Positions 1 to 7,903 of a stretch of DNA of 39,586 bases are shown piece after piece (position 1 is the stretch's first letter; each line of letters starts with the position of its first letter). The notes under the pieces were generated by a model that was not told the DNA's origin, did not search any database, and saw only the letters and a program-made list of their open reading frames with translations. The stretch comes from DATGJX01 sp035279385 (lineage in GTDB: Bacteria > Vulcanimicrobiota > Vulcanimicrobiia > Vulcanimicrobiales > Vulcanimicrobiaceae). The DNA lies in the NCBI GenBank assembly GCA_035279385.1, contig DATEHZ010000051.1, forward strand, positions 1 to 39,586, read 5' to 3'. The position numbers were made by a program, and so were the translations under genes.

Positions 1-47
1 GATACCAAAAAATGAGTATGTGGACCGGGCGTACCGCAGGCGCCGCT

Positions 48-878
48 TTAGTGCGGTCCGCTCGAACCGAGTTCGCGAATTCTCTTGAGCGTTTGAGCCG
101 TGAGCGCAATGCTGCTTGCGATCTCTTCCGCTTGAGAAAGCTGCGCCTTGGCGGTTTCGCTTGCTTCGCGGCATTTCGCAACGCGCATCTCCGCGTCGCG
201 CGTCAAGGTCAGAGCCAAGTCCGCGCGCTTTGCGGCCTCTTTGGATCGAGCTTCCGTTTCAACGACTTTCGCTTTCGAAAGAGCAACGGCGTTTTGCGCG
301 TCGCCCAAACGCACTTGCAGTTCCTTCACCGCTGCCTCTGCCGCGGCGAATTCTTGCCGTGCTGCGGCATGTTCGCTGTCGGCTTTTGCTTGGTAGAGTG
401 CGGCCGTTTCGCTGTTTTTCGTATACGCGCGAGCTTCCTCGGCTGCTTGCCGCTCGCTTTCGGCGGCTTCAGACGCCGCGGCGCGCTTTTCATCGACCTT
501 CAGATTCTCGCTCAAGGCGCGGGCCTGCGCGGCCTCCTTCGCGAGCATTTCCTCGATGTGCCGTGCGTTCTGGAGCAGCTGCTCCAGCCGCTGTCGCTGT
601 GCCTCGAGTTCGGGAGGTGCGCCGGAACGGGGGCGTGCGGGAGCCGGCCGCTCAGGAGCATTCCGCTCGGGAGCGGGTCGCTCGGCGGCGTCGGTTTCGG
701 AGAAATAGATGCGGTCGATCTCGTACGGCTGCCCGTTTTCCTGTGCTCTGTGCAGCTCGGTCAAGACTTCGTCCAAGTCGGGGGCCGGGTCGTCCGGCTG
801 TTTTGAGGAGCGCGAGCCGAAGGCGCGGCTCACAATGCCCCGTAGGGAGCTGTCTTCGTTATTACGATTAGGGTGCAA
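48..878 (-). CDS. Predicted coiled-coil protein, function unknown
   Basis: A 276-residue protein. The first 90 residues are polar and low-complexity, with a run of Pro-Ala-Arg-Glu repeats (roughly residues 65-90). Residues 90-265 are almost entirely Ala, Glu, Lys, Arg and Gln with heptad-like spacing, as in a long alpha-helical coiled coil. There is no signal peptide, membrane segment or catalytic motif. The start is a TTG, with a GGAGG about a dozen bases upstream on the minus strand, so the exact start is uncertain. It is divergent from the TonB-type gene across about 150 bases. The composition fits a structural, cytoskeletal or scaffold protein, but low-complexity helices match many unrelated proteins, so I assign no function. 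The 47 bases before its stop at the window edge show nothing recognisable. Confidence 0.7.
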   Translation of the reverse strand: MHPNRNNEDSSLRGIVSRAFGSRSSKQPDDPAPDLDEVLTELHRAQENGQPYEIDRIYFSETDAAERPAPERNAPERPAPARPRSGAPPELEAQRQRLEQLLQNARHIEEMLAKEAAQARALSENLKVDEKRAAASEAAESERQAAEEARAYTKNSETAALYQAKADSEHAAARQEFAAAEAAVKELQVRLGDAQNAVALSKAKVVETEARSKEAAKRADLALTLTRDAEMRVAKCREASETAKAQLSQAEEIASSIALTAQTLKRIRELGSSGPH

Positions 879-905
879 GGTAATATTGCGCCTCCGTTGC
901 CGGGC

Positions 906-934
906 GTCGAAATACTCCCCTTAGAGACTATAAT
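906..934 (+). promoter_or_regulatory. Candidate sigma-70 promoter for the TonB-type gene
   Basis: A perfect TATAAT lies at 929-934. Seventeen bases upstream is GTCGAA, a poor -35 match. The orientation points to the TonB-type gene at 1032, and transcription would begin just before the hairpin leader at 945-994. The -10 is convincing; the promoter as a whole is moderate. Confidence 0.45.
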
Positions 935-944
935 CGGCTAAACC

Positions 945-994
945 GGCCGCTCACTGTAGGGGCGGGCGCGGGTTTCTTTGCCCGCCGGGCGGCC
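945..994 (+). promoter_or_regulatory. Nested hairpin in the leader of the TonB-type gene
   Basis: An outer stem GGCCGC (945-950) pairs with GCGGCC (989-994). An inner stem GGCGGGC (961-967) pairs with GCCCGCC (980-986). It sits between the TATAAT box and the ATG at 1032, so it would form the very 5' end of the mRNA. It has no T-run, so it is not a simple terminator. Its role is unknown; it could affect mRNA stability or act as a regulatory leader. Confidence 0.4.
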
Positions 995-1031
995 CTGGTC
1001 ACGATGCGCTGCGCTTGCCTGTTATGCGTGC

Positions 1032-1694
1032 ATGAGCGCAGCATCGAATGGTCGGGTTGTTCGCATCGCGCTAGCCGTTTCGCTCGCGGTGCATCTCGTC
1101 GTGGCAGCCGTCATCTACGCACATCCGGTCAAGGCCGCGCCGCCTCCGAAACCGGAGAAAAGTTACCTCATTCATTTGCCGCGGCCGACGCCCACGCCGG
1201 ACCCGCCGAAGCCTTCCCTGCCGCACCCACGGCAAAAGAGCACGTCGGTGCGCCGGGCGATTCATCCGCCGCGCCGCATCGCGCAAGTGCACACCGATGG
1301 ACCCCACATCGCACCGTTCGTTACACCGACGGGCGATCCGAGCGACGCGTATCCATCCCCGGGTCCCGTCGGCGCGGCGCCCACGCCCGGGCCCGTAGAA
1401 CCGGCGCCGACTCCGAAGCCCGCGTGCAGCGCACCGGACATTCCCGCAAAGACGCTCGTTACGCAAACCGCCGTAGCGCCCGTGGACGCTGCGGGTTACA
1501 CCGGTCAAGCGAAAGTGCAAGTGGATCTCGACGCGAGCGGAGGCGTCGTGAACGCAAGCGTGTACCAATCCACCGGTTCGATGGAACTGGATCGCGCGGC
1601 CTTGGCTGCGGCGCGGGCAAGCCGCTATGCGCCGGAAGAACGCGATTGTAAAAATGTCTCGGGCTCCTACCTCTTCGTCGTCGATTTTCAGTAG
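1032..1694 (+). CDS. TonB-like energy transducer
   Basis: A 220-residue protein with the classical TonB plan. It has one N-terminal membrane helix (about residues 9-28), then a Pro/Lys/Arg/Thr-rich stretch that would span the periplasm (about 35-140), then a C-terminal TonB domain (about 150-220) ending in a beta-strand of the form YLFVVDF. TonB couples the inner-membrane proton motive force, through ExbB/ExbD, to outer-membrane receptors. No exbB, exbD or receptor gene is nearby, so it is an orphan here. I chose ATG 1032 because it places the membrane helix near the N-terminus; the reading frame stays open to 978 but that adds only a polar stretch. A clear Shine-Dalgarno is lacking. The TonB C-terminal fold also occurs in TonB-like proteins of other roles, so the exact partner is open. 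Confidence 0.8.
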   Translation: MSAASNGRVVRIALAVSLAVHLVVAAVIYAHPVKAAPPPKPEKSYLIHLPRPTPTPDPPKPSLPHPRQKSTSVRRAIHPPRRIAQVHTDGPHIAPFVTPTGDPSDAYPSPGPVGAAPTPGPVEPAPTPKPACSAPDIPAKTLVTQTAVAPVDAAGYTGQAKVQVDLDASGGVVNASVYQSTGSMELDRAALAAARASRYAPEERDCKNVSGSYLFVVDFQ

Positions 1695-1716
1695 AATAGG
1701 CGTACGAGGTGAGTGC

Positions 1717-1866
1717 ATGTACGGTGATGACCCCCGCGACCTCGGTATGGGGCCGCAATGGGTAGACGAACCGCGCGATACTCGCGCCAAAAGCGACGAG
1801 GAAGATGCGACGGATACGAACCGCCCGCGTACAACGCTGTATAACGAAGGTTTTAACGAGGAGTAG
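1717..1866 (+). CDS. Small acidic protein of 49 residues, unknown
   Basis: Starts at ATG 1717, with GAGGTGAG at 1706-1713 as a plausible ribosome-binding site, 22 bases after the TonB-type stop. The product is 49 residues, very rich in Asp and Glu, with no hydrophobic core, signal or membrane segment, so it is probably disordered. It ends shortly before a strong hairpin terminator, which supports a real transcript that could include the TonB-type gene. I recognise no family. Confidence 0.5.
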   Translation: MYGDDPRDLGMGPQWVDEPRDTRAKSDEEDATDTNRPRTTLYNEGFNEE

Positions 1867-1887
1867 GCCCTTGCACCACGTGTAACG

Positions 1888-1921
1888 GAGCCGCCGCGAA
1901 TTCGCGGCGGCTCTTCGCTTT
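1888..1921 (+). terminator. Rho-independent terminator
   Basis: A perfect inverted repeat with 13-base arms (GAGCCGCCGCGAA and its complement, 1888-1913) is followed by TTCGCTTTTGCT. It closes the TonB-type/small-protein unit, just before the convergent csaA stop. Confidence 0.75.
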
Positions 1922-1937
1922 TGCTCGTACGTGTTTG

Positions 1938-2279
1938 TTAGTACAAGCGCGCGCCGTTCGCGACCGGTTCGTCCGCGCGAACGAGCACGACGGCGCCGTC
2001 GGCATCCGGCACGCCGAGCACCAATACTTCGCTGGGAAAGCCGGCGATGCGCCGCGGCGGAAAATTGACGACCGCCAATACTTGCTTGCCTATCAGCGTT
2101 TCGGGCCGGTAATGCACCGTGAGCTGCGCGCTCGAGCGTTTTACGCCGATCTCGTCGCCGAAGTCGACGGTGAGTTTGTACGCGGGTTTGCGCGCCTCCG
2201 GAAACGGCTCGGCTGCGACAATTGTCCCAGTGCGGATGTCGACCGCTGCAAAGGCGTCAAGGGTTGATGTATCGTTCAC
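1938..2279 (-). CDS. csaA: CsaA-type tRNA-binding-domain protein
   Basis: A 113-residue protein that is essentially one tRNA-binding OB-fold domain (EMAP/Trbp111 type), the normal length for CsaA. Visible family marks are VDIRTGTIV near the start, a central NFPPRRI segment and SEVLVLGV towards the end. CsaA is described in Bacillus as a chaperone or secretion-related protein and binds tRNA-like structures. I chose GTG 2279 because it precedes the domain directly. The open frame continues upstream to 2522, but that extension reads antisense through tRNA-Phe and a terminator and cannot be coding. Divergent from tRNA-Phe, convergent with the small acidic gene. Confidence 0.85.
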   Translation of the reverse strand: MNDTSTLDAFAAVDIRTGTIVAAEPFPEARKPAYKLTVDFGDEIGVKRSSAQLTVHYRPETLIGKQVLAVVNFPPRRIAGFPSEVLVLGVPDADGAVVLVRADEPVANGARLY

Positions 2280-2342
2280 AAAACGGCTGTTGGAGCGACA
2301 AGGGGCTACGGCCTGCGCAGCGAACCCAACGCGGTCGCCCGT

Positions 2343-2415
2343 GCCAAGGTAGCTCAGTCGGTAGAGCACGCGCCTGAAAAGTGCGGTGTCGTGAGTTCGA
2401 TTCTCACCCTTGGCA
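2343..2415 (+). tRNA. tRNA-Phe (anticodon GAA)
   Basis: A 73-nt cloverleaf. The acceptor stem GCCAAGG pairs with CCTTGGC and the discriminator is A. The D-stem is GCTC/GAGC. The anticodon stem CGCGC/GTGCG closes the loop CTGAAAA, giving anticodon GAA. The T-stem GTGAG/CTCAC has loop TTCGATT. The CCA end is not encoded. Confidence 0.97.
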
Positions 2416-2420
2416 AATTT

Positions 2421-2455
2421 GAGAACCCGTCGATTATTCGGCGGGCTCTTTCTTT
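2421..2455 (+). terminator. Terminator after tRNA-Phe
   Basis: CCCGTCG pairs with CGGCGGG (one G-T pair), extended by GAG/CTC across a two-base bulge, followed by TTTCTTTG. It starts five bases after the tRNA. Confidence 0.65.
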
Positions 2456-2497
2456 GTGTGCCACCCAGTTGCGCCGGCGGCCCGCTACGATCGGCGC

Positions 2498-2938
2498 ATG
2501 TCGCGACGGCGTACGGCGTCATGCAGCAAATGCGGCGCGCAAAAAATCATCTTGCCAAGCGGAGCATCGCGATGCATCCCTTGCCACAACCGATGGGGCA
2601 AGGAATACTATCATGCGAGCGCACGACGCCGCGAGAATCAGCGGCGCACATACGTCTTTCGTAAGTACGGACTCTCCATCGAGGGCTTGGAACAGCTGCT
2701 GCGCCGGCAAGATGAGCGTTGTGCGATCTGTCGCAAGCCGTGGCAAGAGTGCGTTCGGGCAAAGCCATCGCGATACGAAGCGCTGTTTCTCCATCACCTT
2801 TGCGTCGACCACGACCATGCTACGGGAATGGTGCGCGGCCTATTATGCAACGCGTGCAACATCGCGATCGGCATGTTGGAAGAAGAACCGGGACGCTTCC
2901 ACGCGGCTATTGCATATCTCGAGCAGAACAAAGGGTAA
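2498..2938 (+). CDS. Endonuclease VII-like HNH nuclease
   Basis: A 146-residue protein of the recombination endonuclease VII type. An N-terminal zinc-ribbon-like part has C9/C12 and C26/C29. The nuclease core has C75/C78, then VDHDHATG (about 103-110), then C117/C120 and N121, which is the usual beta-beta-alpha metal arrangement of this family. In phage T4 the enzyme resolves branched DNA; related stand-alone copies occur in prophages and as solitary genes. Start ATG 2498 was chosen because the zinc ribbon follows at once. It lies between the tRNA-Phe terminator and another terminator, so it is transcribed alone. No phage genes accompany it. It may be a mobile or domesticated nuclease; its substrate is not deducible. 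Confidence 0.85.
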   Translation: MSRRRTASCSKCGAQKIILPSGASRCIPCHNRWGKEYYHASARRRENQRRTYVFRKYGLSIEGLEQLLRRQDERCAICRKPWQECVRAKPSRYEALFLHHLCVDHDHATGMVRGLLCNACNIAIGMLEEEPGRFHAAIAYLEQNKG

Positions 2939-2939
2939 G

Positions 2940-2968
2940 GCCCCGCGTTATGCGGGGCTCTTTGTTTG
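2940..2968 (+). terminator. Terminator of the HNH gene
   Basis: GCCCCGC (2940-2946) pairs with GCGGGGC (2952-2958) around a five-base loop, followed by TCTTTGTTTG. It overlaps the 3' end of the convergent doxX-like gene. Confidence 0.75.
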
Positions 2969-3511
2969 TTCGCCGGCGGGCATTTCGCCGCGCGTCGTTT
3001 GCGAAAGCGTTTCGCGCTGCCCGAGGATGCCGACGGCTGCAGCGACCGAACCGAGCATTGCGAGCCATGCGAACGACGGGCGCATTCGGCGGTTCAGTCC
3101 CAAAAGTTCGTCGATCGATAGCGATCCGTATCCCTGATTTGCAAGCAGCAGCGCGAGCATGATGAACATCGTGTTCATCTCGAAACCGCCCTGCGAGTTC
3201 CAGTAGCCTTTCGGGCGGTGTACCGTCTCGATTGCCACGAACATCACGCCCGCGAGCATCGCCGGACCGATCGGTCCCAGAGCGCCGAGCGCGATAAGCG
3301 AGCCGGATGCCAGCTCGGTCGCGGAAGCCATCGTGGCAACGCGATCGTGATCTTGGAATCCGAGCGACTTCATCATTTGCGCAGCCTTCTCTGGACCGGG
3401 GCCGCCGAAAGCGCCGAAGAGTTTTTGCGCGCCGTGCGCGGCCATCGTGCCGCCGAGCGCCAGACGTGCCGCCAATAACGAAAGATCTCGAAGCGTTTTA
3501 TCGATATCCAT
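2948..3511 (-). CDS. DoxX-family membrane protein
   Basis: A 187-residue integral membrane protein with about four hydrophobic helices. The N-terminal half carries the family signature of an Arg-rich first helix, then AAHGAQKLFGAFGG and a GPGPE turn (about residues 24-41). DoxX-family proteins are small inner-membrane proteins linked to thiosulfate/quinone oxidation in archaea and to redox stress complexes in actinobacteria; the role of most bacterial members is not settled. The C-terminal 30 residues are polar. It stands alone, convergent with the HNH gene and 28 bases downstream of the amidohydrolase gene on the same strand, so it could be cotranscribed with that gene. Confidence 0.8.
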   Translation of the reverse strand: MDIDKTLRDLSLLAARLALGGTMAAHGAQKLFGAFGGPGPEKAAQMMKSLGFQDHDRVATMASATELASGSLIALGALGPIGPAMLAGVMFVAIETVHRPKGYWNSQGGFEMNTMFIMLALLLANQGYGSLSIDELLGLNRRMRPSFAWLAMLGSVAAAVGILGQRETLSQTTRGEMPAGEQTKSPA

Positions 3512-3539
3512 GCGCGCATTGTTCCCGGGATGAGCGCGC

Positions 3540-4979
3540 TTACTGCCTTCCGGCTACTCCCTTGACCGATGCGATGAGTTTGGCGGCGTCGTAGCCCACG
3601 CCGTCTTTGAACACGGTCACGACTTTTTCGATATCGTCGATGCGGGTCGCCGGATCGCCGTGAATCAACACCAGATCGGCGTTCTTGCCCACGGTAACCG
3701 ACCCGATCGTCGCATCGCGTCCGAGCGACTTCGCGCCGCTCAGCGTCGCGACTTGAACGGCTTGCTCCGGCCGCAGTCCCCCCGCGACGAGCAGTTCGAT
3801 ATCGCGCTGATCGCCGAAGCCGGCAATCGTCGCGCCGTAGCCGGTCGGATCCGGCCCCTGTGTGAGCAAGCCGCCTGCGCGATAGAACGCAACCTCGAAT
3901 TTCACGTCGTTGTCGAATTCCTTACGGGAAAGCGCTCGCGAGGCGGCGGGACGCGCGAGAATCTGTTTGCGCACTTTCATGACGTCGCTCACCGATACCG
4001 GATCGAGCACGTCGAACATGCGCTGCTCCACGCGCATCGGCGGCGGAATGCGTCCTTCGAAATTTGCAAGCGTCGAGCTCAGCGCGACGTGATGGGCGAT
4101 GAGCGTGCGGATCAGCGCGCGACCTCGCGAGCCATTGACGTCGAGGTCCGCGATTGCCTTTGCTTGATTCGGGCCCGTGACGTCGCATTCGTCATCCGTT
4201 TTACCGGGCGTGAATTCCGTATCGACGAAGATGCCGTGCTCCAAGCTGTCCACGCCCATGTTTGCGGCATCCTCGAAGCCGATGGAGCACAGGTGCGCGA
4301 GCACTTTGAGCCTGCGCGCATGCGCTTCGTCGATGACGGCCTGCGCGACCGCTTTGGGAATGTGCATGTAGAGTTTGAACGACGTCACGCCGCGATCGGC
4401 CCAAAAATCGACGGTACGTTTCGCGTCGGCGGGGCTGCGCAGCGCGCCCATCTGCACGAAGAACGGCTCGAAACCCGTCATGTAGGGGCTCGTCACGTCG
4501 ATGTGCGGTCCGACGAGTTCTCCCGAATCGACGGCGCGCTTCACGCGCAGATCGGTGTAGGGCTCGACGCTGCCGGTCGTACGGATGGTCGTGACGCCGC
4601 CCGCAAGATACAAGCGCGGAAAGCTGTACGGCATCTCGCGCATGATGAACAGCGGTCCGCCGCTGACGTAATACAAGTGATCGTGCGTGCCGACGAAGCC
4701 CGGCGTGAGCGTGTAGCCGCGACCGTCGATAATCTTTGCGCCGCTCGGGACGCGAACGCTCGATGCCGCGCCGTACGCGCTGATGCGGCCGTGCGAGATA
4801 ACGACGGTTCGATCGCTGCGCGCCGGCGCACCGGTGCCGTCGATGACGCGCACGTGCTCGATTGCAATCACCGGCTGGGTGTAGGAGATGACCGCGCTCG
4901 CCGGGGGAGCGCCCAGATTCGGCGGAGCCTGAGCGGTCAGGCCAAGTGCCAAAAAGGCGGCGATCAGTCGCTTGCTCAT
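3540..4979 (-). CDS. Secreted amidohydrolase (imidazolonepropionase-like)
   Basis: A 479-residue metal-dependent hydrolase of the amidohydrolase superfamily. Residues 1-20 look like a signal peptide. The metal site is visible: HDH in GTHDHL near residue 100, a His in the VLAHLCS segment, a His in DSLEHG and a late Asp in the GPDPTGYG region. The C-terminal part has the NADLVLIHGDP beta-sandwich typical of prolidase/imidazolonepropionase-like exported members. These enzymes cleave C-N or related bonds in cyclic amides or dipeptides; the substrate cannot be read from sequence. The signal peptide points to action outside the cytoplasm. The upstream neighbour on the same strand is a secreted glycine-zipper protein 50 bases away. 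Confidence 0.85.
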   Translation of the reverse strand: MSKRLIAAFLALGLTAQAPPNLGAPPASAVISYTQPVIAIEHVRVIDGTGAPARSDRTVVISHGRISAYGAASSVRVPSGAKIIDGRGYTLTPGFVGTHDHLYYVSGGPLFIMREMPYSFPRLYLAGGVTTIRTTGSVEPYTDLRVKRAVDSGELVGPHIDVTSPYMTGFEPFFVQMGALRSPADAKRTVDFWADRGVTSFKLYMHIPKAVAQAVIDEAHARRLKVLAHLCSIGFEDAANMGVDSLEHGIFVDTEFTPGKTDDECDVTGPNQAKAIADLDVNGSRGRALIRTLIAHHVALSSTLANFEGRIPPPMRVEQRMFDVLDPVSVSDVMKVRKQILARPAASRALSRKEFDNDVKFEVAFYRAGGLLTQGPDPTGYGATIAGFGDQRDIELLVAGGLRPEQAVQVATLSGAKSLGRDATIGSVTVGKNADLVLIHGDPATRIDDIEKVVTVFKDGVGYDAAKLIASVKGVAGRQ

Positions 4980-5029
4980 GCGCGGACTGTTCGCCGCCTC
5001 CGTGCAGTTAAACTGCGAAGGGTTTGGGG

Positions 5030-5590
5030 TTAGCGAACCGCTTGACGGCGGACCGTGCGCAGCGTTACGCGCACCGCCGAGCCTTGCGGGACCGTCACGT
5101 TCTCGCGATTGTTCTTCGCGATCAGGTATCCGCCGGCCGCACCCAAGAAGCCGCCGATACCGGTGCTCGCATGGAAGATCGTCTTGCCGATGATGTTGCC
5201 GACGATCATACCGGCGACGGCGCCTCCGACTTCTTTAAGCGCGTTGTTTTTGGTTTGCGCTTGCATGCCGGTGACGACACCGTCGATTGCGTACGACGCA
5301 CCGCTCGGTAGAACGAGCCGCGTGAAGGTCATTTGCAGTTGTGCGGGACGGCCTTGACCCGCTCGTATCACGCGCGTGACTCGGCCATACATCGTCGCGC
5401 CCTTGACGGACCCGTCTTCAGACGTGACGTTACGAAGCGTGACGGCCTGACCGACAGCAGCGCTGCCCGAGTCGACGGACGAGGTGATGGTGCCCGCATA
5501 TTGCGCGCCCGCGTAGGGAGCCGCACTGGCGGCCTGCGCGACCATGAGGATGGAAAGCACCGCCGCGGCGGAGGCTATCAGGTGACGCAT
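5030..5590 (-). CDS. Secreted protein with glycine-zipper segment
   Basis: A 186-residue protein. Residues 1-23 form a signal peptide ending in ASAA. The middle is beta-rich, and about residues 120-160 form a Gly/Ala-rich hydrophobic stretch with GxxxG spacing, as in glycine-zipper envelope proteins. The C-terminus is basic. An AGGAGG lies upstream of the ATG. Such proteins sit in the periplasm or associate with membranes; no enzymatic function is visible. It is directly upstream of the amidohydrolase on the same strand. Confidence 0.65.
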   Translation of the reverse strand: MRHLIASAAAVLSILMVAQAASAAPYAGAQYAGTITSSVDSGSAAVGQAVTLRNVTSEDGSVKGATMYGRVTRVIRAGQGRPAQLQMTFTRLVLPSGASYAIDGVVTGMQAQTKNNALKEVGGAVAGMIVGNIIGKTIFHASTGIGGFLGAAGGYLIAKNNRENVTVPQGSAVRVTLRTVRRQAVR

Positions 5591-5639
5591 TCTATTTCAG
5601 CCCTCCTGAAAGTAGTTTGAAAATCGGCTAAGAAAGAGG

Positions 5640-7031
5640 TTACCCGCTTTTAGCCGGTTCCCACGCTGCGAGGACTTGCTCTGCGGCTGTGCGACCCGAG
5701 GCGACGCAATCGGGAATCCCCACGCCGTGGTATGCGGAGCCGGCAAGCGCCAGGCCGCGATGCGTTCCAGTATGGGTTTCGATATCGCGCACCAGTTCGA
5801 GGTGACCGACGCCGTACTCGGGCAGCATGCGCATCCACCGGCGCGTGAGCGCGAAGTTCGGCTGCGCCGTGATGCCGAGCAGATCGCGAAACTCCTCGCG
5901 CGCGATCTGTGCGAGGTCGGTATCGGGAAGCTCGACGAGCTCCGGCTGCAGAGCGCCGCCGATAAACGCCCGCAGCAGAACGCCCGCTTGCGGCGATCTG
6001 TCCGGGTATTTTTGCGTCGAGATCGTCGCCGCAGCGATGCGCCGTCCCTCGACGAACGGCACGACGAATCCCGGCGTCTGCGGCAGTGCGGGAAGATCGG
6101 CTGCGTCGTACGCTACGTTGACGGTAGCGATTGAATTGTAGCGGATGCGCTCGAGCATGGCGGCGAGCGGCTCGTCGAGGGGACGTAAGGCGCGCGCCGC
6201 GGCGTATGCCGGCAGCGCGAGAATGACCGCATCCGCCTGCGTCTGCGATCCGTCGGTAAACGCGATGTGCCACGCGCCGTCGACGTGCGCGAGCTCGCGC
6301 AGTTCGCTTCCGCCCCGTATCGGCGTGCCGATGCGCTGCGCGAGTGCGTCGACGAGCGATTGCAAACCGCCCCGCAAACTCATGAGTTGCGGGGGCGCAG
6401 CAGCGCCGGTGTCCTTCATTGCGCGAACCAAACTGCCGTAGCGGCGTTCGAGTTCGAGAAACTGCGGAAGCGTGGCACGCATCGAGAGGCGCCGCGGATC
6501 GCCCGAATATATTCCGCCGATGAGCGGCTGTGCAAGCCGGTCGAGAACTTCGCGCCCGAAGCGGCGCGTCACGAACGACGCGAGGCTTTCGTCGTCCGTC
6601 GACGTGCGTGCGGGAATGAATGGTTCGAACGCCGCGCGCGCGATGCCCGCCGGACTGAAGATGCCGCTGGTGAGCAGTGCCGGAAGCGACTTCGGCGTGA
6701 ACAACCGGAACTCGCTTGGAATCGGACGCAGCCGTCCGTGGTGCACGATGCGCGATCCGCGAAATTCCGGACGCATCGCAACCAGGTCGCTCTCGAGGCC
6801 CAGACGCCGCAGGAGGTCGCGTGCGGCCGGTTTATCGGCAAGCAGCGAATCCGGCCCAAGTTCCATCGTATAGCCGCTGTCTTGAATCGTCTGCACGCAT
6901 CCGCCGGCGCGCGAACCGCGATCGAAGATCGCAGTCTCGAGATGCAATCCGCGGCGTTCGCTCTCGTCTTGCACGTGCAGCGCGGCGGCGAGGCCGCTCA
7001 CGCCCGCGCCGAGAACGGCTACGCGGGGCAT
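5640..7031 (-). CDS. hemG: HemY/CgoX-type (copro)protoporphyrinogen oxidase
   Basis: A 463-residue FAD-dependent oxidase. The N-terminus has the dinucleotide-binding motif GAGVSG (about 8-13), followed by an acidic strand end and an RAGGCVQT segment. The C-terminus has a GLALAGSAYHGVGIPDCV-type FAD contact. The enzyme oxidises protoporphyrinogen IX or, in the coproporphyrin-dependent branch, coproporphyrinogen III. I chose ATG 7031, which overlaps the hemH stop by 13 bases; the frame is open upstream but would read through hemH. It is the last gene of the hemE-hemH-hemG unit and is translationally coupled. Oxygen-using HemY is unrelated to the E. coli flavodoxin-like HemG; the symbol follows common annotation use. 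Confidence 0.92.
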   Translation of the reverse strand: MPRVAVLGAGVSGLAAALHVQDESERRGLHLETAIFDRGSRAGGCVQTIQDSGYTMELGPDSLLADKPAARDLLRRLGLESDLVAMRPEFRGSRIVHHGRLRPIPSEFRLFTPKSLPALLTSGIFSPAGIARAAFEPFIPARTSTDDESLASFVTRRFGREVLDRLAQPLIGGIYSGDPRRLSMRATLPQFLELERRYGSLVRAMKDTGAAAPPQLMSLRGGLQSLVDALAQRIGTPIRGGSELRELAHVDGAWHIAFTDGSQTQADAVILALPAYAAARALRPLDEPLAAMLERIRYNSIATVNVAYDAADLPALPQTPGFVVPFVEGRRIAAATISTQKYPDRSPQAGVLLRAFIGGALQPELVELPDTDLAQIAREEFRDLLGITAQPNFALTRRWMRMLPEYGVGHLELVRDIETHTGTHRGLALAGSAYHGVGIPDCVASGRTAAEQVLAAWEPAKSG

Positions 7032-7903
7032 TCCTGCACGAGATCGGCCAGCATCCGAATGAAGAGCGGGTGATCGTTGAGCGTGGAGGCGCGCTCCATG
7101 TGCACGCCCGCATCGCGAGCGGCTTGCGCCGCATCTACGTCGAGATCGTACAGCACTTCGACGTGATCGCATAAAAAACCGATCGGCGCGACGATCGCTT
7201 CGCGAACGCCCTCGCCGGCGAGCGCGCGCAGCGCATCGCGGATGTCGGGCTCGAGCCATTTTTCCATCGGCGAACCGCTGCGGCTTTGATAGGCGAGGGT
7301 CCAATCTCGCACACCGGCTTTCGCGGCGACCAGTTGCGCCGTGCGGTGCAGCTGCTGCACGTAGGGGCTCGCGTCGGCCATCGCCTGCGGAATACTGTGC
7401 GCGGTGAACACGACGTGCACGCCGTCGAAGTCGTTTTTTCCGAACCGCGCCAGCGCTTCACGAACGCGCTGCGCGTTCGCCTGCACGAAGAGCGGATGCT
7501 CGTAATACGGCGGAACGTACTTCGCGTCCGGAATCAACGCGAGGTACTTGTCCCAACTGGCGGGACTCTGATGGGCCGCAAGGATGACGACCACCGGGCG
7601 CACGCCCTCGCGCTGCATGTCGGCTGCAACGTCCGCAACGAAGGGCGCGGCATTCAGGTATGCCGTTCTTACCGAAGCGTCGACGCCGCGATCGTGCAGC
7701 TCGCGTGCGAGTGCATCGGCTTGGCGCTGCGTGAGTTCGTTGAACGGCGATTTTCCGCCCATGTGCAGGTAATGACTGACCACGATTTCCACGCGATCGG
7801 GTGGAACGCGCCGGCCTTGCAGTACGCGATCCAGAAACGGGCGGATTTCTTCGGGCCGCGTCGGGCCGCCGAAACCGAGAAGAACGACCGCTCTCGAACT
7901 CAC
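7019..7903 (-). CDS. hemH: Ferrochelatase
   Basis: A 294-residue class II chelatase that inserts Fe2+ into protoporphyrin IX or coproporphyrin III. Visible marks are the N-terminal LGFGGP turn, the HYLHMGGKSPFN substrate loop, the metal-binding His in TAHSIP, the QSRSG..WLEPDI segment and the acidic GFLCDHVEVLYDLD near the C-terminus with the second metal/proton residue. The length is near the short, soluble Bacillus-type enzyme. The start is GTG 7903, which overlaps the hemE stop as GTGA, so translation is coupled. Confidence 0.94.
   Translation of the reverse strand: MSSRAVVLLGFGGPTRPEEIRPFLDRVLQGRRVPPDRVEIVVSHYLHMGGKSPFNELTQRQADALARELHDRGVDASVRTAYLNAAPFVADVAADMQREGVRPVVVILAAHQSPASWDKYLALIPDAKYVPPYYEHPLFVQANAQRVREALARFGKNDFDGVHVVFTAHSIPQAMADASPYVQQLHRTAQLVAAKAGVRDWTLAYQSRSGSPMEKWLEPDIRDALRALAGEGVREAIVAPIGFLCDHVEVLYDLDVDAAQAARDAGVHMERASTLNDHPLFIRMLADLVQECPA

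Noticed and set aside
2280..2522. N-terminal extension of CsaA
   Set aside because: It reads antisense through tRNA-Phe and its terminator; the domain is complete from GTG 2279.
2343..2938. An integrated phage or island at tRNA-Phe
   Set aside because: No integrase, no structural phage gene and no visible repeat of the tRNA 3' end; only the HNH gene lies there.
3660..5033. A 457-codon open frame on the plus strand opposite the amidohydrolase
   Set aside because: Shadow of the true gene: Arg/Ala/Asp-rich composition, no domain, and the minus-strand frame has a signal peptide and all metal ligands.
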